Of a stretch of DNA of 64,000 bases, positions 1 to 12,100 are shown piece after piece. Numbering within the stretch: position 1 is the stretch's first letter; each line of letters opens with the position of its first letter. The notes under the pieces were generated by a model. The model saw only the letters and a program-made list of their open reading frames with translations, did not search any database and was not told where the DNA came from. A program made the translations under genes and the position numbers. The DNA is from Dactylorhiza incarnata (taxonomy: Eukaryota; Streptophyta; Magnoliopsida; Asparagales; Orchidaceae): NCBI GenBank assembly GCA_033032865.1, contig JAWHQI010000061.1, positions 558,001 through 622,000 on the forward strand, in the 5' to 3' direction.

Positions 1-7
1 ACTATTT

Positions 8-426
8 GTGAACAGGCCTAGTGAGACCCCCCTCCCCCCTCTCCGCCCGGATCCTTGGGAGTGCTCGGCGAATATCTGGGTCGTACATCGGCGACCCTCC
101 ACGCTGGGCCTCACTCGATGGATATGGGGGTTGTACAGGTACTACGGGGTCGTGCCCGGCCAGCTCAACCCCAACTCTATCGCCATGCTGGTCGGGTACG
201 CGTGCTATCTGCGAGAAGAGGGGATTGAGTTCTCGCTACCCGTCTTCCGCAAGCTCTACACCTTCCGCTGCTCACGCGACGTCTCCTTCTTCTCGGGTCA
301 GAACCCTCTCAAACACTACGGTCTTCCGAACAAGAACCACGACTGGGTTCGCCGCTTCATTTTTGTCAGCGGGAGGCCTGGGAACACCCTTATCGCCCCG
401 GTGCAGGAGGAGGAGTTAACCTTTCG

Positions 427-478
<52 letters not shown>

Positions 479-1854
479 ACCCTAGGGGGCACGAGGCCAA
501 ACTGCACCAGTACATCCTGGAGCACGGGATGGACCTCACCTACCTCCGCCGAAATGTCAACTCGCTCCCGCCCATTCCGCAGGGTGAGGGTAAGTTTTCT
601 ATACATTCTTCATTTGCTTAGCTTTCGCGGATTTGCTTCCATTCGCTGACTCTTTCGTATTCTTACATAGGCGTATGGGATTTCCCTCTTCACCCGCCGC
701 GTCCCTCTGGGGCTTCCGCGTCCTTTGCACAGGCCGCCGCGGATGCCTGTCGGGAGGAACCCTCCTCCTCCAAGCCTAGTGGCAAGAAGCAAAAACCCGG
801 GGCGCTTACTTCCTCTTCCTCCAAGAAGTCGAAAGATTCCTCTTCCGCCAAGGGAAAGGGGGTCTTGGACGAGACCCCAGGGGCGAGTGCTCCGAACCAA
901 ACCCTGGGGACGGGTGTGCCAGGCGAGACTACACTCCGTGTGGGATCGTCGTTGTCGCCGCCTCCATTGCCCAGGGACCACCGGAACTTCCCCAGCGGCG
1001 AGAAGTACGTGGACCCCTCAGGGGCTCCCCTGGTAAAGTGGGATAGGAATGCCAACAGGGTCTCGCTCTCCACCCTCCATCCGTCGTGGATAGAGAGCGA
1101 CCTCGCCAGTGGTGAGGCTTACGCCATTGCGTATGCCCTCTATGGCCGGGAAGATGCCGAAGTCTTTGATGCCGAGAAGACTCAGGTTCTCGCCCATGAG
1201 ACTGCCAGGGCCATGCTGCGGGCGCTTGAACTCGCGCATATGTCTTCGCGCCGGAGCATTAATCTTGCGCGGAGTCTGGCAGAGGTCGAGGAGACCCGGG
1301 GCTTTGTTTCTGTCGAGGCGCGTGAACTCCGGGTGAAGCTGGAAGCTGCGGAAACCCTTCTCGCCAGCCGCCCCGTCAGAGAGGTATATACTTTCCCTCC
1401 CCGCAAGTGACCTGTTGCCGATTGATGCACTTTCTTCTTACCACCTTTATTATTTTTTTTCCAGGATACCACAGTCGCCGAGATGCTTCGTGTGCGGGTG
1501 GCCGGCCTTGAGGATGAAGTCCGGCTGGTTAAGGCCGAGGCCCAGCGGTCACGAGAAGCCGAAGCCTTAGCACTCGCCTCAAGGAACAGGGGGCACTTTT
1601 ACCCCCACCATGAGCTCAAGCAGCTGATGCAGGAGAATGCTAAAGGTGCCGTTAAACACGCGCTGCAGGTGCTGCGGCAGGCTGGGTACCTGAAAGAGGA
1701 GGTCGAATGCCTCTCTGCTCGGCAAGTCGTCCCCGAGCTTTACATTCCGATCCCCTTCCCAGAGGGTGAGGACGGCGAGCCGCGAGATGACGCCCTCCTC
1801 CTAGATTCGGGCGAGAGCGACGGATCCTCTAGCGAGAAACCCGCTGACCCCTGA
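8..1854 (+). CDS. Antisense gene of element 1, Transposase_28-type ('putative gypsy type transposon') protein, three exons, 5' end missing
   Basis: Exon 1 runs to 589 and carries the conserved block around WIWGLYRYYGVVPGQLNPNS, as in Pfam PF04195. The donor is at 590 and the acceptor ends at 670. Exon 2 (671-1383) holds a Ser/Lys-rich linker and a helical block starting ASGEAYAIAYALYGREDA. A second intron (1384-1464, GT...AG after a T-rich tract) leads to exon 3 (1465-1854), which has a heptad-like helix and an acidic tail and stops with TGA. The splice phases agree: G+GC across intron 1 and phase 0 across intron 2. The frame breaks inside a 51-base C run at 427-477: upstream reads in frame 2, while the conserved continuation (starting HEAKLHQYILEHG) reads in frame 1. 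The gene lies antisense and downstream of pol, as in elements 2 and 3. Its function is unknown. The start codon lies outside the window. Confidence 0.78.
427..477 (+). repeat. Poly(C) homopolymer, 51 bases
   Basis: An uninterrupted run of cytosines inside exon 1 of the antisense gene. Read in frame it gives 17 prolines. The coding frame before and after the run differs by one base, so its length matters for the gene. Either the tract has slipped in the genome or its length is misread. Confidence 0.95.
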
Positions 1855-2209
1855 GATGGGCCCTTTGTATTTTTTGCTTTCTTTTTACTCTTCTTTTTGG
1901 AGGTAATCATGAACAGTGGTGAGTCCCCTTGTCCTATATATATTGGTTACAATCTGTGTTCTCAATTTTTTCTCATTCGCTACTATAACTCGCTAGGCTC
2001 ATTAGGACGCTAGGTCGTAGTGTAACTGTCTTGACCACCCGCCGCTGCTCGTTGACGACCTAGGATGCATCGCTCTTTTCGACTTTCCGCCACCGAGTGA
2101 GCCTCTGGACCATTCGCGCATCGCGGGGCTGCATTTAGGTAGTTATGAAAGGGAGGTGAGATTACCGTTCCGGCGCGTGGTCTATGCGAGTGCTCTTGAG
2201 GTCACTCCT

Positions 2210-3098
2210 TGAGAATTTAGAACCTGCCACCGAGTGAGCCTTCGGACCTGCCAGCTAGACGAGAGCCTGGACAGCGGGTCTGCTCGGGGCCATTTTTCCT
2301 TCAACATAGAACCTGCCACCGAGTGAGCCTTCGGACCTGCCAGCTAGATGAGAGCCTGGACAGCGGGTCTGCTCGGGGCCATTTTTCCTTCAACATAGAA
2401 CCTGCCATCGAGTGAGCCTTCGGACCTGCCAGCTAGATGAGAGCCTGGACAGCGGGTCTGCTCGGGGCCATTTTTCCTTCAACATAGAACCTGCCACCGA
2501 GTGAGCCTTCGGACCTGCCAGCTAGATGAGAGCCTGGACAGCGGGTCTGCTCGGGGCCATTTTTCCTTCAACATAGAACCTGCCATCGAGTGAGCCTTCG
2601 GACCTGCCAGCTAGATGAGAGCCTGGACAGCGGGTCTGCTCGGGGCCATTTTTCCTTCAACATAGAACCTGCCACCGAGTGAGCCTTCAGATCTGCCAGC
2701 TAGATGAGAGCCTGAACAGCGGGTCTGCTTGGGGCCATTTTTCCTTCAACATAGAACCTGCCACCGAGTGAGCCTTCGGACCTGCCAGCTAGATGAGAGC
2801 CTGGACAGCGGGTCTGCTCGGGGCCATTTTTCCTTCAACATAGAACCTGCCACCGAGTGAGCCTTCGGACCTGCCAGCTAGACGAGAGCCTGGACAGCGG
2901 GTCTGCTCGGGGCCATTTTTCCTTCAACAGAACCTGCCACCGAGTGAGCCTTCGGACCTGCCAGCTAGATGAGAGCCTGGACAGCGGGTCTGCTCGGGGC
3001 CATTTTTCCTTCAACATAGAACCTGCCACCGAGTGAGCCTTCGGACCTGCCAGCTAGATGAGAGCCTGGACAGCGGGTCTGCTCGGGGACATCTTTGG
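2210..3098. repeat. Tandem array of ten ~89-bp repeats in the 3' spacer of element 1
   Basis: Copies of a unit containing AACCTGCCACCGAGTGAGCC begin near 2222, 2311, 2400, 2489, 2578, 2667, 2756, 2845, 2932 and 3021. The period is 89 bases, except one 87-base copy that lost an AT. A diverged partial copy sits at about 2082-2120. Copies differ at only a few sites, such as CCACC versus CCATC. The array lies between the antisense gene and the integrase stop. The stretch 1855-2209 is non-coding spacer in which I see only that degenerate copy. Confidence 0.93.
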
Positions 3099-3191
3099 AG
3101 CTTTCGGGATTTTTCCTACAAGCTGCAGCGTCAATCTTAAACACATGTTAAACAAAATATTCTTATTTCAAAACATTTTCATTACATAGTT

Positions 3192-6100
3192 TTAGGGATA
3201 GAAACGTTTAAGATCGTCACCGCTCCAGGTGTGGCTGAGGGGCTGGCCCTCCACGTTCTGAAGGCGATACCCCCCAGACTTTAGCGCTTCCTCCACAACA
3301 TAGGGACCTTCCCAGTTGGGATTAAGCTTTCCCACTGTGGCAGACCTCCCGGCCCGCGTCAACCTTCTTGAGCACTAGGTCCCCTTTTTCGAACTGCTTG
3401 ACCCTGATGTGCTTGTCGAAGTACTTGGCCATCCGCTGCTTGACCTCTTCTTGGCGAATGGCTGCTAGATCCCGGGCTTCTTCGATGAGGTCGAGGGAGA
3501 GCCGCAGCTCCTCTTCGTTCCCAGCTCTCCAATCTTCCTCTCCATTCGTGGCGACCTTTACCCGTGGCGTCATGACTTCGAACTCTATGGGAATGACGGC
3601 CTCGCAGCCGTGAGAGAGCTTGAAAGGGGTCTCTCCAGTGGCGGTGTTAGGGGTGGTTCTTAGAGCCCACAGGACCGAGGGGAGCTGCTCCACCCAATTG
3701 CCCTTAAGATTTTCCACCTTCTTCTTGAGCAAGTTCACGATAATCTTGTTTGCTGCCTCCACCTGCCCGTTGCTCCTGGGATGGTGGACGGATGCAAACC
3801 TGAGGTCTATCCCTAGCTGGCTACAAAAACTGATGAGCTCCTCGCTGGCGATTTGCGGGCCATTATCTGTGACTATGGCTTGCGGAAGCCCATGTCGACA
3901 GATGATCTCCCCCCATATGAAGTTGCGGATCACCTGGGAGGTGACCTTAGCCAGCGCCTTGACCTCCAACCACTTTGAGAAGTAGTCGATCATGACTAAG
4001 AGAAATCTTCTCTGCCCACTAGCCTGGGGGAAGGGTCCTACCAGATCCATCCCCCATATGGCAAATGACCAGGGTGCCGTGATACTCCTTAGCCTCTGAG
4101 CAGGCATGAGCTGAAGCGGGGCGAACATCTGACATTTCTGGCATTTCTTAGCAAAGGCCGCCGCATCTCTGCTCAAGGTCGGCCAAAAGTACCCCTGCCT
4201 CATTATTCTCTCCTCCAACATCCTGCTCCCCGAGTGGCTGCCACACTCGCCGGAGTGAACTTCTTCCAAGATCCTCGGAACTTCCTCCTCGGAGATGCAT
4301 CGGGCCAGGAGGCCCGAGAGGGTCTTCCGATACAAGTCCCCCTCATGGAGCACGTAGTAGGCGGACTTGTACCGGAAGCGCCTCTGGTCCGGAACCTCCT
4401 CCGGAAATTTTCCTGTTGCAAGGAAGGTAACGAAGGGATCCTTCCAAGAGGGCCGCTGTTCTACTTCCATGAGCTCTCCCTCCTCGATCGAAGGGCGGAA
4501 CAGATCTGTCAGGGTCCCTCCGGCTCGGGGGCCGGCCTTGGCCAACCGATCCGCTGGGGTGCTCTCCTCACGAGGGATGTGCCTGATGGAGAAAGTCTTG
4601 AAGGTCCCAATGAGCCCCCTTACTTTGGCTAGGTATCTCATCAGCGTTGGCTCCCTTGTCTCGAACTCCCCCTTGACCTGAGAGGCTATTATCATTGAGT
4701 CGGTGAGGACCTCCACATCCTGGACTCTCAGCTCCGTGGCCAGACGCAGGCCGGCGATCACCGCCTCGTACTCCGCCTGGTTGTTGGTGATTGGGAAATG
4801 GATCACTAGCGTCTGCTCAATCTTTATCCCATGGGGGCTTTCCAACACCACCCCTCCTCCGAGAGAATTTTTTCCTGAAGCCCCGTCCACCAGCAGCTTC
4901 CACGGAACATGTCGAGGGGCTCCATTCTCCTCCATCTCGGCCACATAATCTGCCATATAATCCGCCACTACTCGTGCCTTCATGGATAGCCGAGGGACGA
5001 AGGTGATGTTAAACTCACTTAACTCTATCGACCACTTTGTGAGCCTCCCCGAGTGCTCTACTCCCTCGAAGATCTGGCGGAGGGGGTGGTCGGTCACCAC
5101 TTGAATCGAATGAGCCTGGAAGTACGGCCTGAGCTTCCTCGCCGCGACGACCAGAGCGAAGGCCAGCTTCTCTAGAATTGGGTACCTGAGTTCCGCCTCC
5201 CTCAAGACCCTACTCACATAGTAGATGGGCAGCTGCTTCTTGCCTTCTTCCCGGACCAGAACGGAGCTTACGGCCTCAGTCCCGACCCCGAGGTATAAGG
5301 CTAAGTCCTCCCCCTCCTTGGGGCCCTGGAGCAGCGGAGCCTGGGTGAGCTGGCCCTTCAAGGCCTGGAAGGCCTCCTCGCATTCTTTTGTCCACTCGAA
5401 TTTCCGGTTGCCTCGTAACGTTTTGAAGAAGGGGGAGCATTTCTCCCCGGCCCGGGAGAGAAACCTGCTCAACCCCGCAAGCCTTCCTGTCAAGCACTGA
5501 ACCTCCTTGGCATTCCGAGGCGATCCCAACTCCAATATGGCTTTGACCTTGTCCGGGTTAGGTTCTACCCCTAAATGGGTGAGAAGGTGTCCCAGGAACT
5601 TCCCCTTGCTGGCCCCGAACACACACTTCAGGGGGTTCAGGCGCATCTTGTACTTGCGCAGGGTGGCGAAGGTCTCCTCGAGGTCCTGGATGTGAGAGCT
5701 AGCGTTCTTGCTTTTCACCATGAGATCATCCACGTAGACCTCCAAGTTCCTTCCCCTTTGTTCCTTAAAGACCCGGTCCATCATTTTCTGGTAGGTTGCT
5801 CCTGCATTTTTCAGCCCAAAGGGCATCATCTTATAGCAGTAGCACCCCTCCCGGGTGATGAAAGAGACATCTTTGATATTCGGGGGGTGCATCCTGATCT
5901 GGTGATAACCTGAAAAAGCATCCAAAAAGCTCATCACAGAAAAACCGACGGCTGAATCAACCAGCGCGTCGATCCGAGGCAGGGGATAGCAATCCTTAGG
6001 GCAGGCTTTGTTTAATAAAGAAAAGTCAATACACATACGCCAGCGACCATCGCCCTTTTTTACCATGACGACATTGGAGACCCAGCCTGGATACTGGATC

Positions 6101-6201
6101 TCCGATACAAAACCTGCTTCAAGAAGCTTGGCCACTTCCTTGCGGATCGGTTCTTCGAGCTTGTCGGCGAAGGCCCTCCTCTTCTGCCGGATGGGGCGGG
6201 C
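3192..6201 (-). pseudogene. Element 1 pol: reverse transcriptase, two RNase H domains, integrase
   Basis: An open frame from 6201 to 3322 encodes RT, with the core DFSLLN, the catalytic YVDDLMV, and SGYHQIRM upstream. It is followed by a Ty3-type RNase H ending VVTDHPL, a second plant RNase H (VDGASG; NNQAEYEAVIAGL; a later DSM), an integrase zinc finger (H-x-H...CQKCQ) and a catalytic core (MDLVGPF, DNGPQI, and a Glu in GQVEAANK). A frameshift near 3335 moves the last ~45 residues, ending DDLKRFYP with a stop at 3192-3194, into another frame. An in-frame TGA at 6202-6204 separates this frame from the protease. Dual RNase H places it in the Tat clade. Confidence 0.92.
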
Positions 6202-7218
6202 TCATGGTTCAAGGTTGAGACGATGGCAAGCCACGTCCGCCTCAATGCCTGGCATGTCCGCTGCGCTCCATGCGAAGATGTCCACGTTCTTCTGGATGCA
6301 CTCCAGCATCCTTACCCTGTCCTCCGAGCTGAGGCCCCCGCTGACACGCACCTTCTCCACCCTTCTTCCCTGGGTGAGAACCTCCATCTCCACTACTTCC
6401 TCCGCCGCCTCAAGCCGGGCCGGCTCTTCCCATCTGCCCTTCGCTTCTCGCCCCTCTACCCTGACCTTCTCCTCTGCCGCACCTTCCTCTTCCATTGGTT
6501 CGACCTGCTCCTCCTGAGCTACCTCCATCTCCTTTCCTCGGGCACTGCCCTCTTCCCCTTCTCCCCTCTTCTCTACCCCTTCTCCTGGCCCCTCCGGCCT
6601 CCTCATCTCTTCATCCATCTTCTCAGCTTCCGCCATCCAAGAGATGGTGTAGACGGCAGTCACATAGCACTGCCTCGCCACTTTTGCATCTCCCCGGATT
6701 CGGATCTGGACCCCTCCACTATGGAACTTCAGGCATTGGTGGTATGATGAGGGCACACATCGGAAAGCACTGATTAGAGGGCGTCCGAATATGGCATTGT
6801 AGCTGCTCGGAGCGTCAACGATGACAAACCGGCAGTTCCTGGGGACCCCTCCCAACGTCACCTGGAGGCCAACACCTCCCTCAACCTCCTTCCTTTCTCC
6901 CGAGAAACCGAACAGCGGCCCATCCGAGGCCTGCACCCTCTTTTTCTCCACCTCCATCGCATCGAAAGCCTTCTTAAAGATAACATTCACCGAGCTCCCA
7001 TTGTCCACCAGGATCCGCGAGACCGTGAAGTTTTCTATCGCCGTCTGGATCACCAGGGCGTCGCAGAACGGGTCCTCATAATCGGGCATATCTTCCGAGG
7101 AGAAGGTGATCTTCTCCGTGGGGGGTGGGGTCTGAGAAGTTGACGCGACGTCTCTCCGGAACATTGCCTGGAAGCTGCTCTTGCGAGAGGCCTCTATCCC
7201 AACCCCACCATGAATCAC
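6202..7218 (-). pseudogene. Element 1 retropepsin-like aspartic protease and linker
   Basis: The frame contains ILVDNGSSVNVIF, the retropepsin active-site loop in the D-N-G-S form common in plant Tat elements, and later FGRPLI, which matches the conserved flap/hydrophobic part. A long Glu-rich linker follows and leads to CHRLNLEP. The frame stops at a TGA (6202-6204) and is then exactly in phase with the RT frame, so one nonsense change separates protease from RT. At its upstream end a frameshift near 7100-7200 separates it from the zinc-knuckle frame. Confidence 0.85.
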
Positions 7219-8432
7219 CCCGATTCCCCCTGGCTCCTGTATCCTCCCTGTCCTCGCATCGGTCCTCTTCCGCCTCTGGGAGCACTTCCTCGATCCTGGC
7301 CTGCTGCCGCCGTGGCTGACCTCTCCCTCTCATCTCCAAGAATTCTGGGCAGGTGGCGGTCGCGTGACCTTCTTCCTGGTGAAAGTCACAATAGGGCAAC
7401 TCCACCCTGTCCCCTCTTCCTGCTCTTCCTGGTTCCTCCAACCCAACCTGTGATGGGGCTCCTGATACCTCCAATTCCGAGGTGGTCTCTCGAACCCTTG
7501 ACCTCTGGGTTCCTCTCTCCTTCTTCCCTCCTGCTGCTTCACCTCGGGCTCGCTCATCTTCGCCAACCTTTTGTAGAATTCTGGGTTGGCCGCCTCCCCT
7601 TCAATCTCCTCTGCTGCTCGCTCCATCAACTCCTCAAAGGACAAATGAGGCCTTCTCTTCAGGTCCATCTTGAAGAACCCATCTCGCAACCCTACGATGA
7701 ATGCCATCTTGAGGGCGAATCCCGGCACCTCCTGCACGAGGTGTATCTCCTCCTGGAACCTATCCACGTAATGTGCCAGGGATTCCCCCTCCCTTTGCCT
7801 GATCTTAAAGAGAACCTCCGCATCCTTCTTCCTCTTTTTTGACGTCGAGAAGCGCAGTCGAAAGCCTCGGCGCAGATCATTGAACGCGTAGATGGAACCT
7901 GCGGGAAGCTGGTGGAACCAGTCCCTTGCTTTCTCCTTCAGGGTGGTTGCGAAGAGTCGACATTGAAAAGCATCCGACATGGGAAGGATTGACGTCATGT
8001 CCTCAAACCATTGCAGGTGCACGACTGGGTCCTCCTTGTCGGTGTAGTAGGACATATCCGGCCCTCGAAACCCCTCTAGAACTGGAGCCGAGAGGATCAT
8101 CTCGCAAAAGGGGCTCCCTTCCCCTGCTCGACGAATGGCCCTCTCGCGCGGAGCCAGCTCGCACACCTCAGCACTCGCCGGGCAGCTGAACAGCTGCCGC
8201 CCGGGGAGATCTCACGCACTGCCTTCTGCTGGCACCTCCTTCCCCAGTCGCTGCCCCGATGCGTTCTCGCCGATCTGCAGGGGCGGAACCACGGGGACTG
8301 CCGGGGTCTCGCACTCGCTACGCCCAGCGAGAACTGTCTGCAGGACTTCTCGCTTGAACTTCTCAAACATCTCCAGCCACTCCCCTGTTGCTGGCGGCTA
8401 CGAGTGGCCTGAGTCAGAACCATTTCCCCCAT
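7076..8432 (-). pseudogene. Element 1 gag (capsid and zinc-knuckle region), frameshifted
   Basis: The capsid part lies at 8166-7400, with VVHLQWFEDMTSILPMSDAF, KARDWFHQLP, and HYVDRFQEEIH followed by LVQEVPGFALKMAF. These are typical of plant Ty3/gypsy retrotransposon gag. The C-terminal part shifts frame near 7400-7470 into a frame with a CCHC-like knuckle (CDFHQEEGHATATC). The probable N-terminus starts near 8432 and is split by another frameshift near 8375 and an in-frame TGA near 8210. The order gag, protease, RT is normal. Confidence 0.85.
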
Positions 8433-8480
8433 CTCCCGTCACCGAACCTAGCTTGAGATTTTCCTTCACCGGCTATGGTC

Positions 8481-8498
8481 CACGCTCACCGCACCAAA
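8481..8498 (-). promoter_or_regulatory. Primer-binding site of element 1
   Basis: Directly inside the 5' LTR the minus strand reads TTTGGTGCGGTGAGCGTGG. Element 2 has the same sequence at 42966 onward, so it is a conserved priming site of this family. I do not assign the tRNA. Confidence 0.7.
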
Positions 8499-8500
8499 AA

Positions 8501-9183
8501 TGTTGAAACCAGCAACTGGTCTCTTGAGTTTGGACCCACTGGGGGTGTAGCCGATGCTTATTTCTCCCTCACTAGACTCTCTTGATGGTGGATGTGAGAA
8601 TAGGAATAGACTCAAGGCTGATGCGAGGAGGTCCCGCCACACACCCGGAAGATCTTAGAGAGCTTCCCCTCCCAAACCAAAGCTCAACCGGGCACCTTGG
8701 AGGGCACTGGTTGCCAACCAAAACTAGCCTAGAGGAGTGGATTTTCCAAAATCGGATCTTCTCCAAGGTGCCCTTAAGGGTCTATTTATAGATTTTTCTG
8801 GGATGGTCTGCAAATAGCATGAATCCGCCTTTTAATTTTACTAACCGCACCCCAAATTGATCTGCTAACAGCCTAACTCCGCTGTTCTGAAGGGCTATTT
8901 GCAGCCCACAAGGGGCATTATAGTCGTTTCCTCCTCAGATCCTTTTGGGCGAGTGGTTCGTGAGGGAACCACTCGCTGGGCTCCCGCTTAGCTAAGCGAA
9001 TGCCCATGCTTCTGGGCGAGTGGCCCGTGTGGGCACCACTCGCCGAGCTCCTTCTCTCCTGCAGCTTACCCCCACTAACCCGAGGGTATTTTCACCTGTC
9101 TTAGCCGGGGCGAATGATCTGACTAGCTTAGGTCTCGCCAGCTGGCCTGTGGGACCCACTCGGCGAATACGGGTTGTACAACA
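8501..9183 (-). repeat. 5' LTR of element 1 (683 bp)
   Basis: On the minus strand the LTR starts TGTTGTACAACCC at 9183 and ends ...CAACA at 8501, giving TG...CA ends with a short TGTTG/CAACA inverted repeat. The first bases match the LTR starts of elements 2 and 3 (TGTGTACAACCC). A TATA-like CTATAAATA lies at 8783-8791 on the minus strand. The sequence next to it (9184 on) is unrelated AT-rich DNA, so 9183 is the outer edge. The duplicated target cannot be confirmed because the other LTR is outside the window. Confidence 0.88.
8783..8791 (-). promoter_or_regulatory. TATA box in the LTR of element 1
   Basis: Minus-strand CTATAAATA followed by GACCC. The same core is found in the LTRs of elements 2 and 3, so it is probably the U3 promoter. 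Confidence 0.65.
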
Positions 9184-12100
9184 TTCAAACTCATCATCCT
9201 AGCATTGCTTCTTGGTCTATGCTTATATATTTATGCTAGGTATAACATTTACAATGTTATTAAAATATCATGATAACTATGTGATTTGAAATTATATAAA
9301 ATACTAAAATTCCAACAAACACATAGTTTATGGATTAATCATTAGAATATATATATGAATATTATATCATAAGTCATATATTATCATGCAAAACCAAAGA
9401 TCAATAGATTCAATTATTGAATGCAAATGTTATTATAAATTTCAAAACATTCTATATGCGATCTTTGTCTTTTATATGATTGGATGATCATCATTTTTCT
9501 AGACTTACAAATCAATCATGTTCTTTCAAAAGAAAATCACTATATCACTATATCATAAGTCTAGAAGGATTAGTATACTCGTACATCATGATGATCTAAC
9601 ATATATTCTATGCAAAAATTCTCTTTAATCATAAATCATAATTCATGTTCTATCAAGACTTGTCTCAAATCGATAATAGGAATTATGAATCTTATGATAA
9701 AAATTATGAATAATGTTTTCTTTACATTATTTGATGTATTGATTTGCTTTGCTAGTGATTGCATGTATCTCTCATATTTGTAGACTCTAGAATCAACTTT
9801 GTAATGAAAGTATAAATCAAACTAAATCATCACTCCATTCTAGATCTATATTTTGAAATTCTATTTTGGAATACATGCAATATTAATATTAATCTTATGA
9901 CATGACATGAAACCCAAAACTCATCATACTAGCATTGTCACGTATTGAATATTAGTAATTGTGCTAGTAATTTCATTTCGTCATCTCATAAAAAGTAGAA
10001 AAACTATGCGGATTTATATAACTCATCACATTAAACAAAACCCATAGTTTGTAAATCAACCCATAGATTTAAAAGCATAGGTTGTCCAAAAGATTATTCA
10101 CCTATGACTTCATATCTCACAATAGCGAGGGCGTAGGGTTGTATGCATTAGAAACCTAACCTCTAAGTCATGTCTTGTCCTTAACCGGGGAGGGTTCCAG
10201 TGGGGCCTTGCGAGGCACTGGGGGGAAAGAGTGCTAGGTTGAGTGTTCTCTAGTGTGTGTATATGGGACTAACACCCCAACCTACGGCATGCGTGCAGCT
10301 CCTCATGCCCATCCGTCACTTAGTACGGGGCTAGAGTGTAAACATTTAGTCGGGGTAGCTTTTAATCTTAGGACATACTTATATTACTCTTTGCATGATC
10401 ATTTTATTTACTTATCACTTTAATCATGCATATTTTGGGTTGTTTAATAAAAAAAATGTCCTCTTGTGTTTGCATAATCTATCTTTTTGAGCTTAAATGT
10501 ATTTGTAAAACACATGAATTTGAAAAAGCCAAAGTTTCATGCAAATTTGATCCACCTAGAGATCTCCAAAAAAACTGAAATTATTGCATAAGACTACTCT
10601 AAGGACACTTAATAAATATCAAAAATTAGATTTTTAAAATTCTCAAAAAATCGAGTACTGTTTCCAGCGCTAGCGCTAGCGCCGGCGCTAGCGTGGGTGT
10701 TGGAATTTTCTGATTTTTAAAATTTCTAAAAATCATTAAAAATATTTTAGTCTATATGTACTACTTTGTTTTTGTATTTCTTACATTTGGTATTTTTATT
10801 TTATTCACATTATGAAAAATCAACTACAAAAATTCAAAATTCAAAAATACAAAAATATGTTTTTTATTATTTGTGTTTTATTCATTCTATGAAAAATCAA
10901 CTATAAAAGTTCAAAATCTAAAAATACAAAATTTTGTTTTTGTTATTTGTGTTTTTATCCATATTTTGAAAAATCAACTACAAAAGTTCAAAATTCAAAA
11001 ATACAAAAATATGTTTTTGTGATTTTCTGTTTTCTTTTTCTCATTAAAAATGATAAAAAAAACTGTATAATCTTTATTGCTAATATCAAGCATGTATGAA
11101 TTCTATTTAGAATTATTTACAATGTTAAAATATTTTCTTTCAAATTATTATGAACATTGTTTTGCTTATCATGCTTTAATATATCTATTTAAAGTGCATC
11201 AATTGTATTGAAAAAATGTGTAGATACAAGCTTAGCATGCCTCTAAGTATGAGTAAATGTTTTATGATTGATAATGATACATTTCACTCACTTATTTTGG
11301 TAATCAACATGTGTGTCTAAATCTAAAAATGCTTGCTTGTGTATTGTATTTGTACAATAAATTAAAACTTGCATAAGTTTATTGCCTACACTACATTTGA
11401 ATTGCACTTATGACATCTAGAAAAGTGGTTAAGTTAAAATTTTTGGTTTGCAAAACAAGTGTATTCGGAGAATGTTGTCTCACAAATATGAACAAAAATT
11501 ATATATGTAGACAAATATAACTCCACCAAGCACTACTTGAACCTCCTGATAAGTCTTCATAAGCATTGTGAGGTTGAGCACCTTGGAAAGAATAGTAAAG
11601 TGGCTTGTGCAAACCTTAGTTATTACACCACTTTGTTAAAAAAAAACAATTATGTGCATTAAAAGTGTGTGAAAGTAATTTACTTATGTTTTATTGTGCA
11701 TTTTACTTTACATATGTCTTGTATTTTGGTGATTTAAATCAATTGTTAACATTGCCCAAAATACACTTATGTGCACATCATTATCTTTCATAACACTTCT
11801 TCTCATGAGTATTGGATTCTAATGATTTATCTATACTACTCTTTATATAAGAAATGCACTAGATAACCTAGCATGATCTCTACAATGTTTTGGTATTTCT
11901 TGAACTTAGAATTAAGTAACATTGTAGTATAATCTCTCTTTGATATGTTCATATCATGCTTGGTATTTTTATGTAAAACTTTGAGATTTCAAAAAAATTA
12001 AAACATCTTTCAAATTTGAACTAAAACTCATATTTCTACTTATGTTTTTCATGCTTACAAAAAGATGTTTCTTATGATCTTCCGCTATGCTTGCAACACT

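Larger units (their letters stand above)
1..9183 (-). mobile_element. Tat-lineage Ty3/gypsy LTR retrotransposon, 3' end outside window (element 1)
   Basis: The element reads on the minus strand: 5' LTR 8501-9183, primer-binding site just inside it, gag, protease, reverse transcriptase, two RNase H domains and integrase down to 3192, an 89-bp repeat array, then an antisense (plus-strand) gene running off the left edge. Two consecutive RNase H domains between RT and integrase, plus an extra antisense ORF before the 3' LTR, are established marks of the plant Tat clade (Ogre, Retand, RIRE2 relatives). Frameshifts and stops in gag, protease and the integrase tail show it is not autonomous. The 3' LTR must lie before base 1. 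Confidence 0.9.

Noticed and set aside
2210..3098. Regular 89-bp repeats considered as a CRISPR-like array
   Set aside because: There are no variable spacers between repeats, and the setting is a plant retrotransposon.
10080..10380. Moderately GC-rich block suspected to be a tRNA or SINE
   Set aside because: I could not find A/B box spacing, a cloverleaf or a tail.
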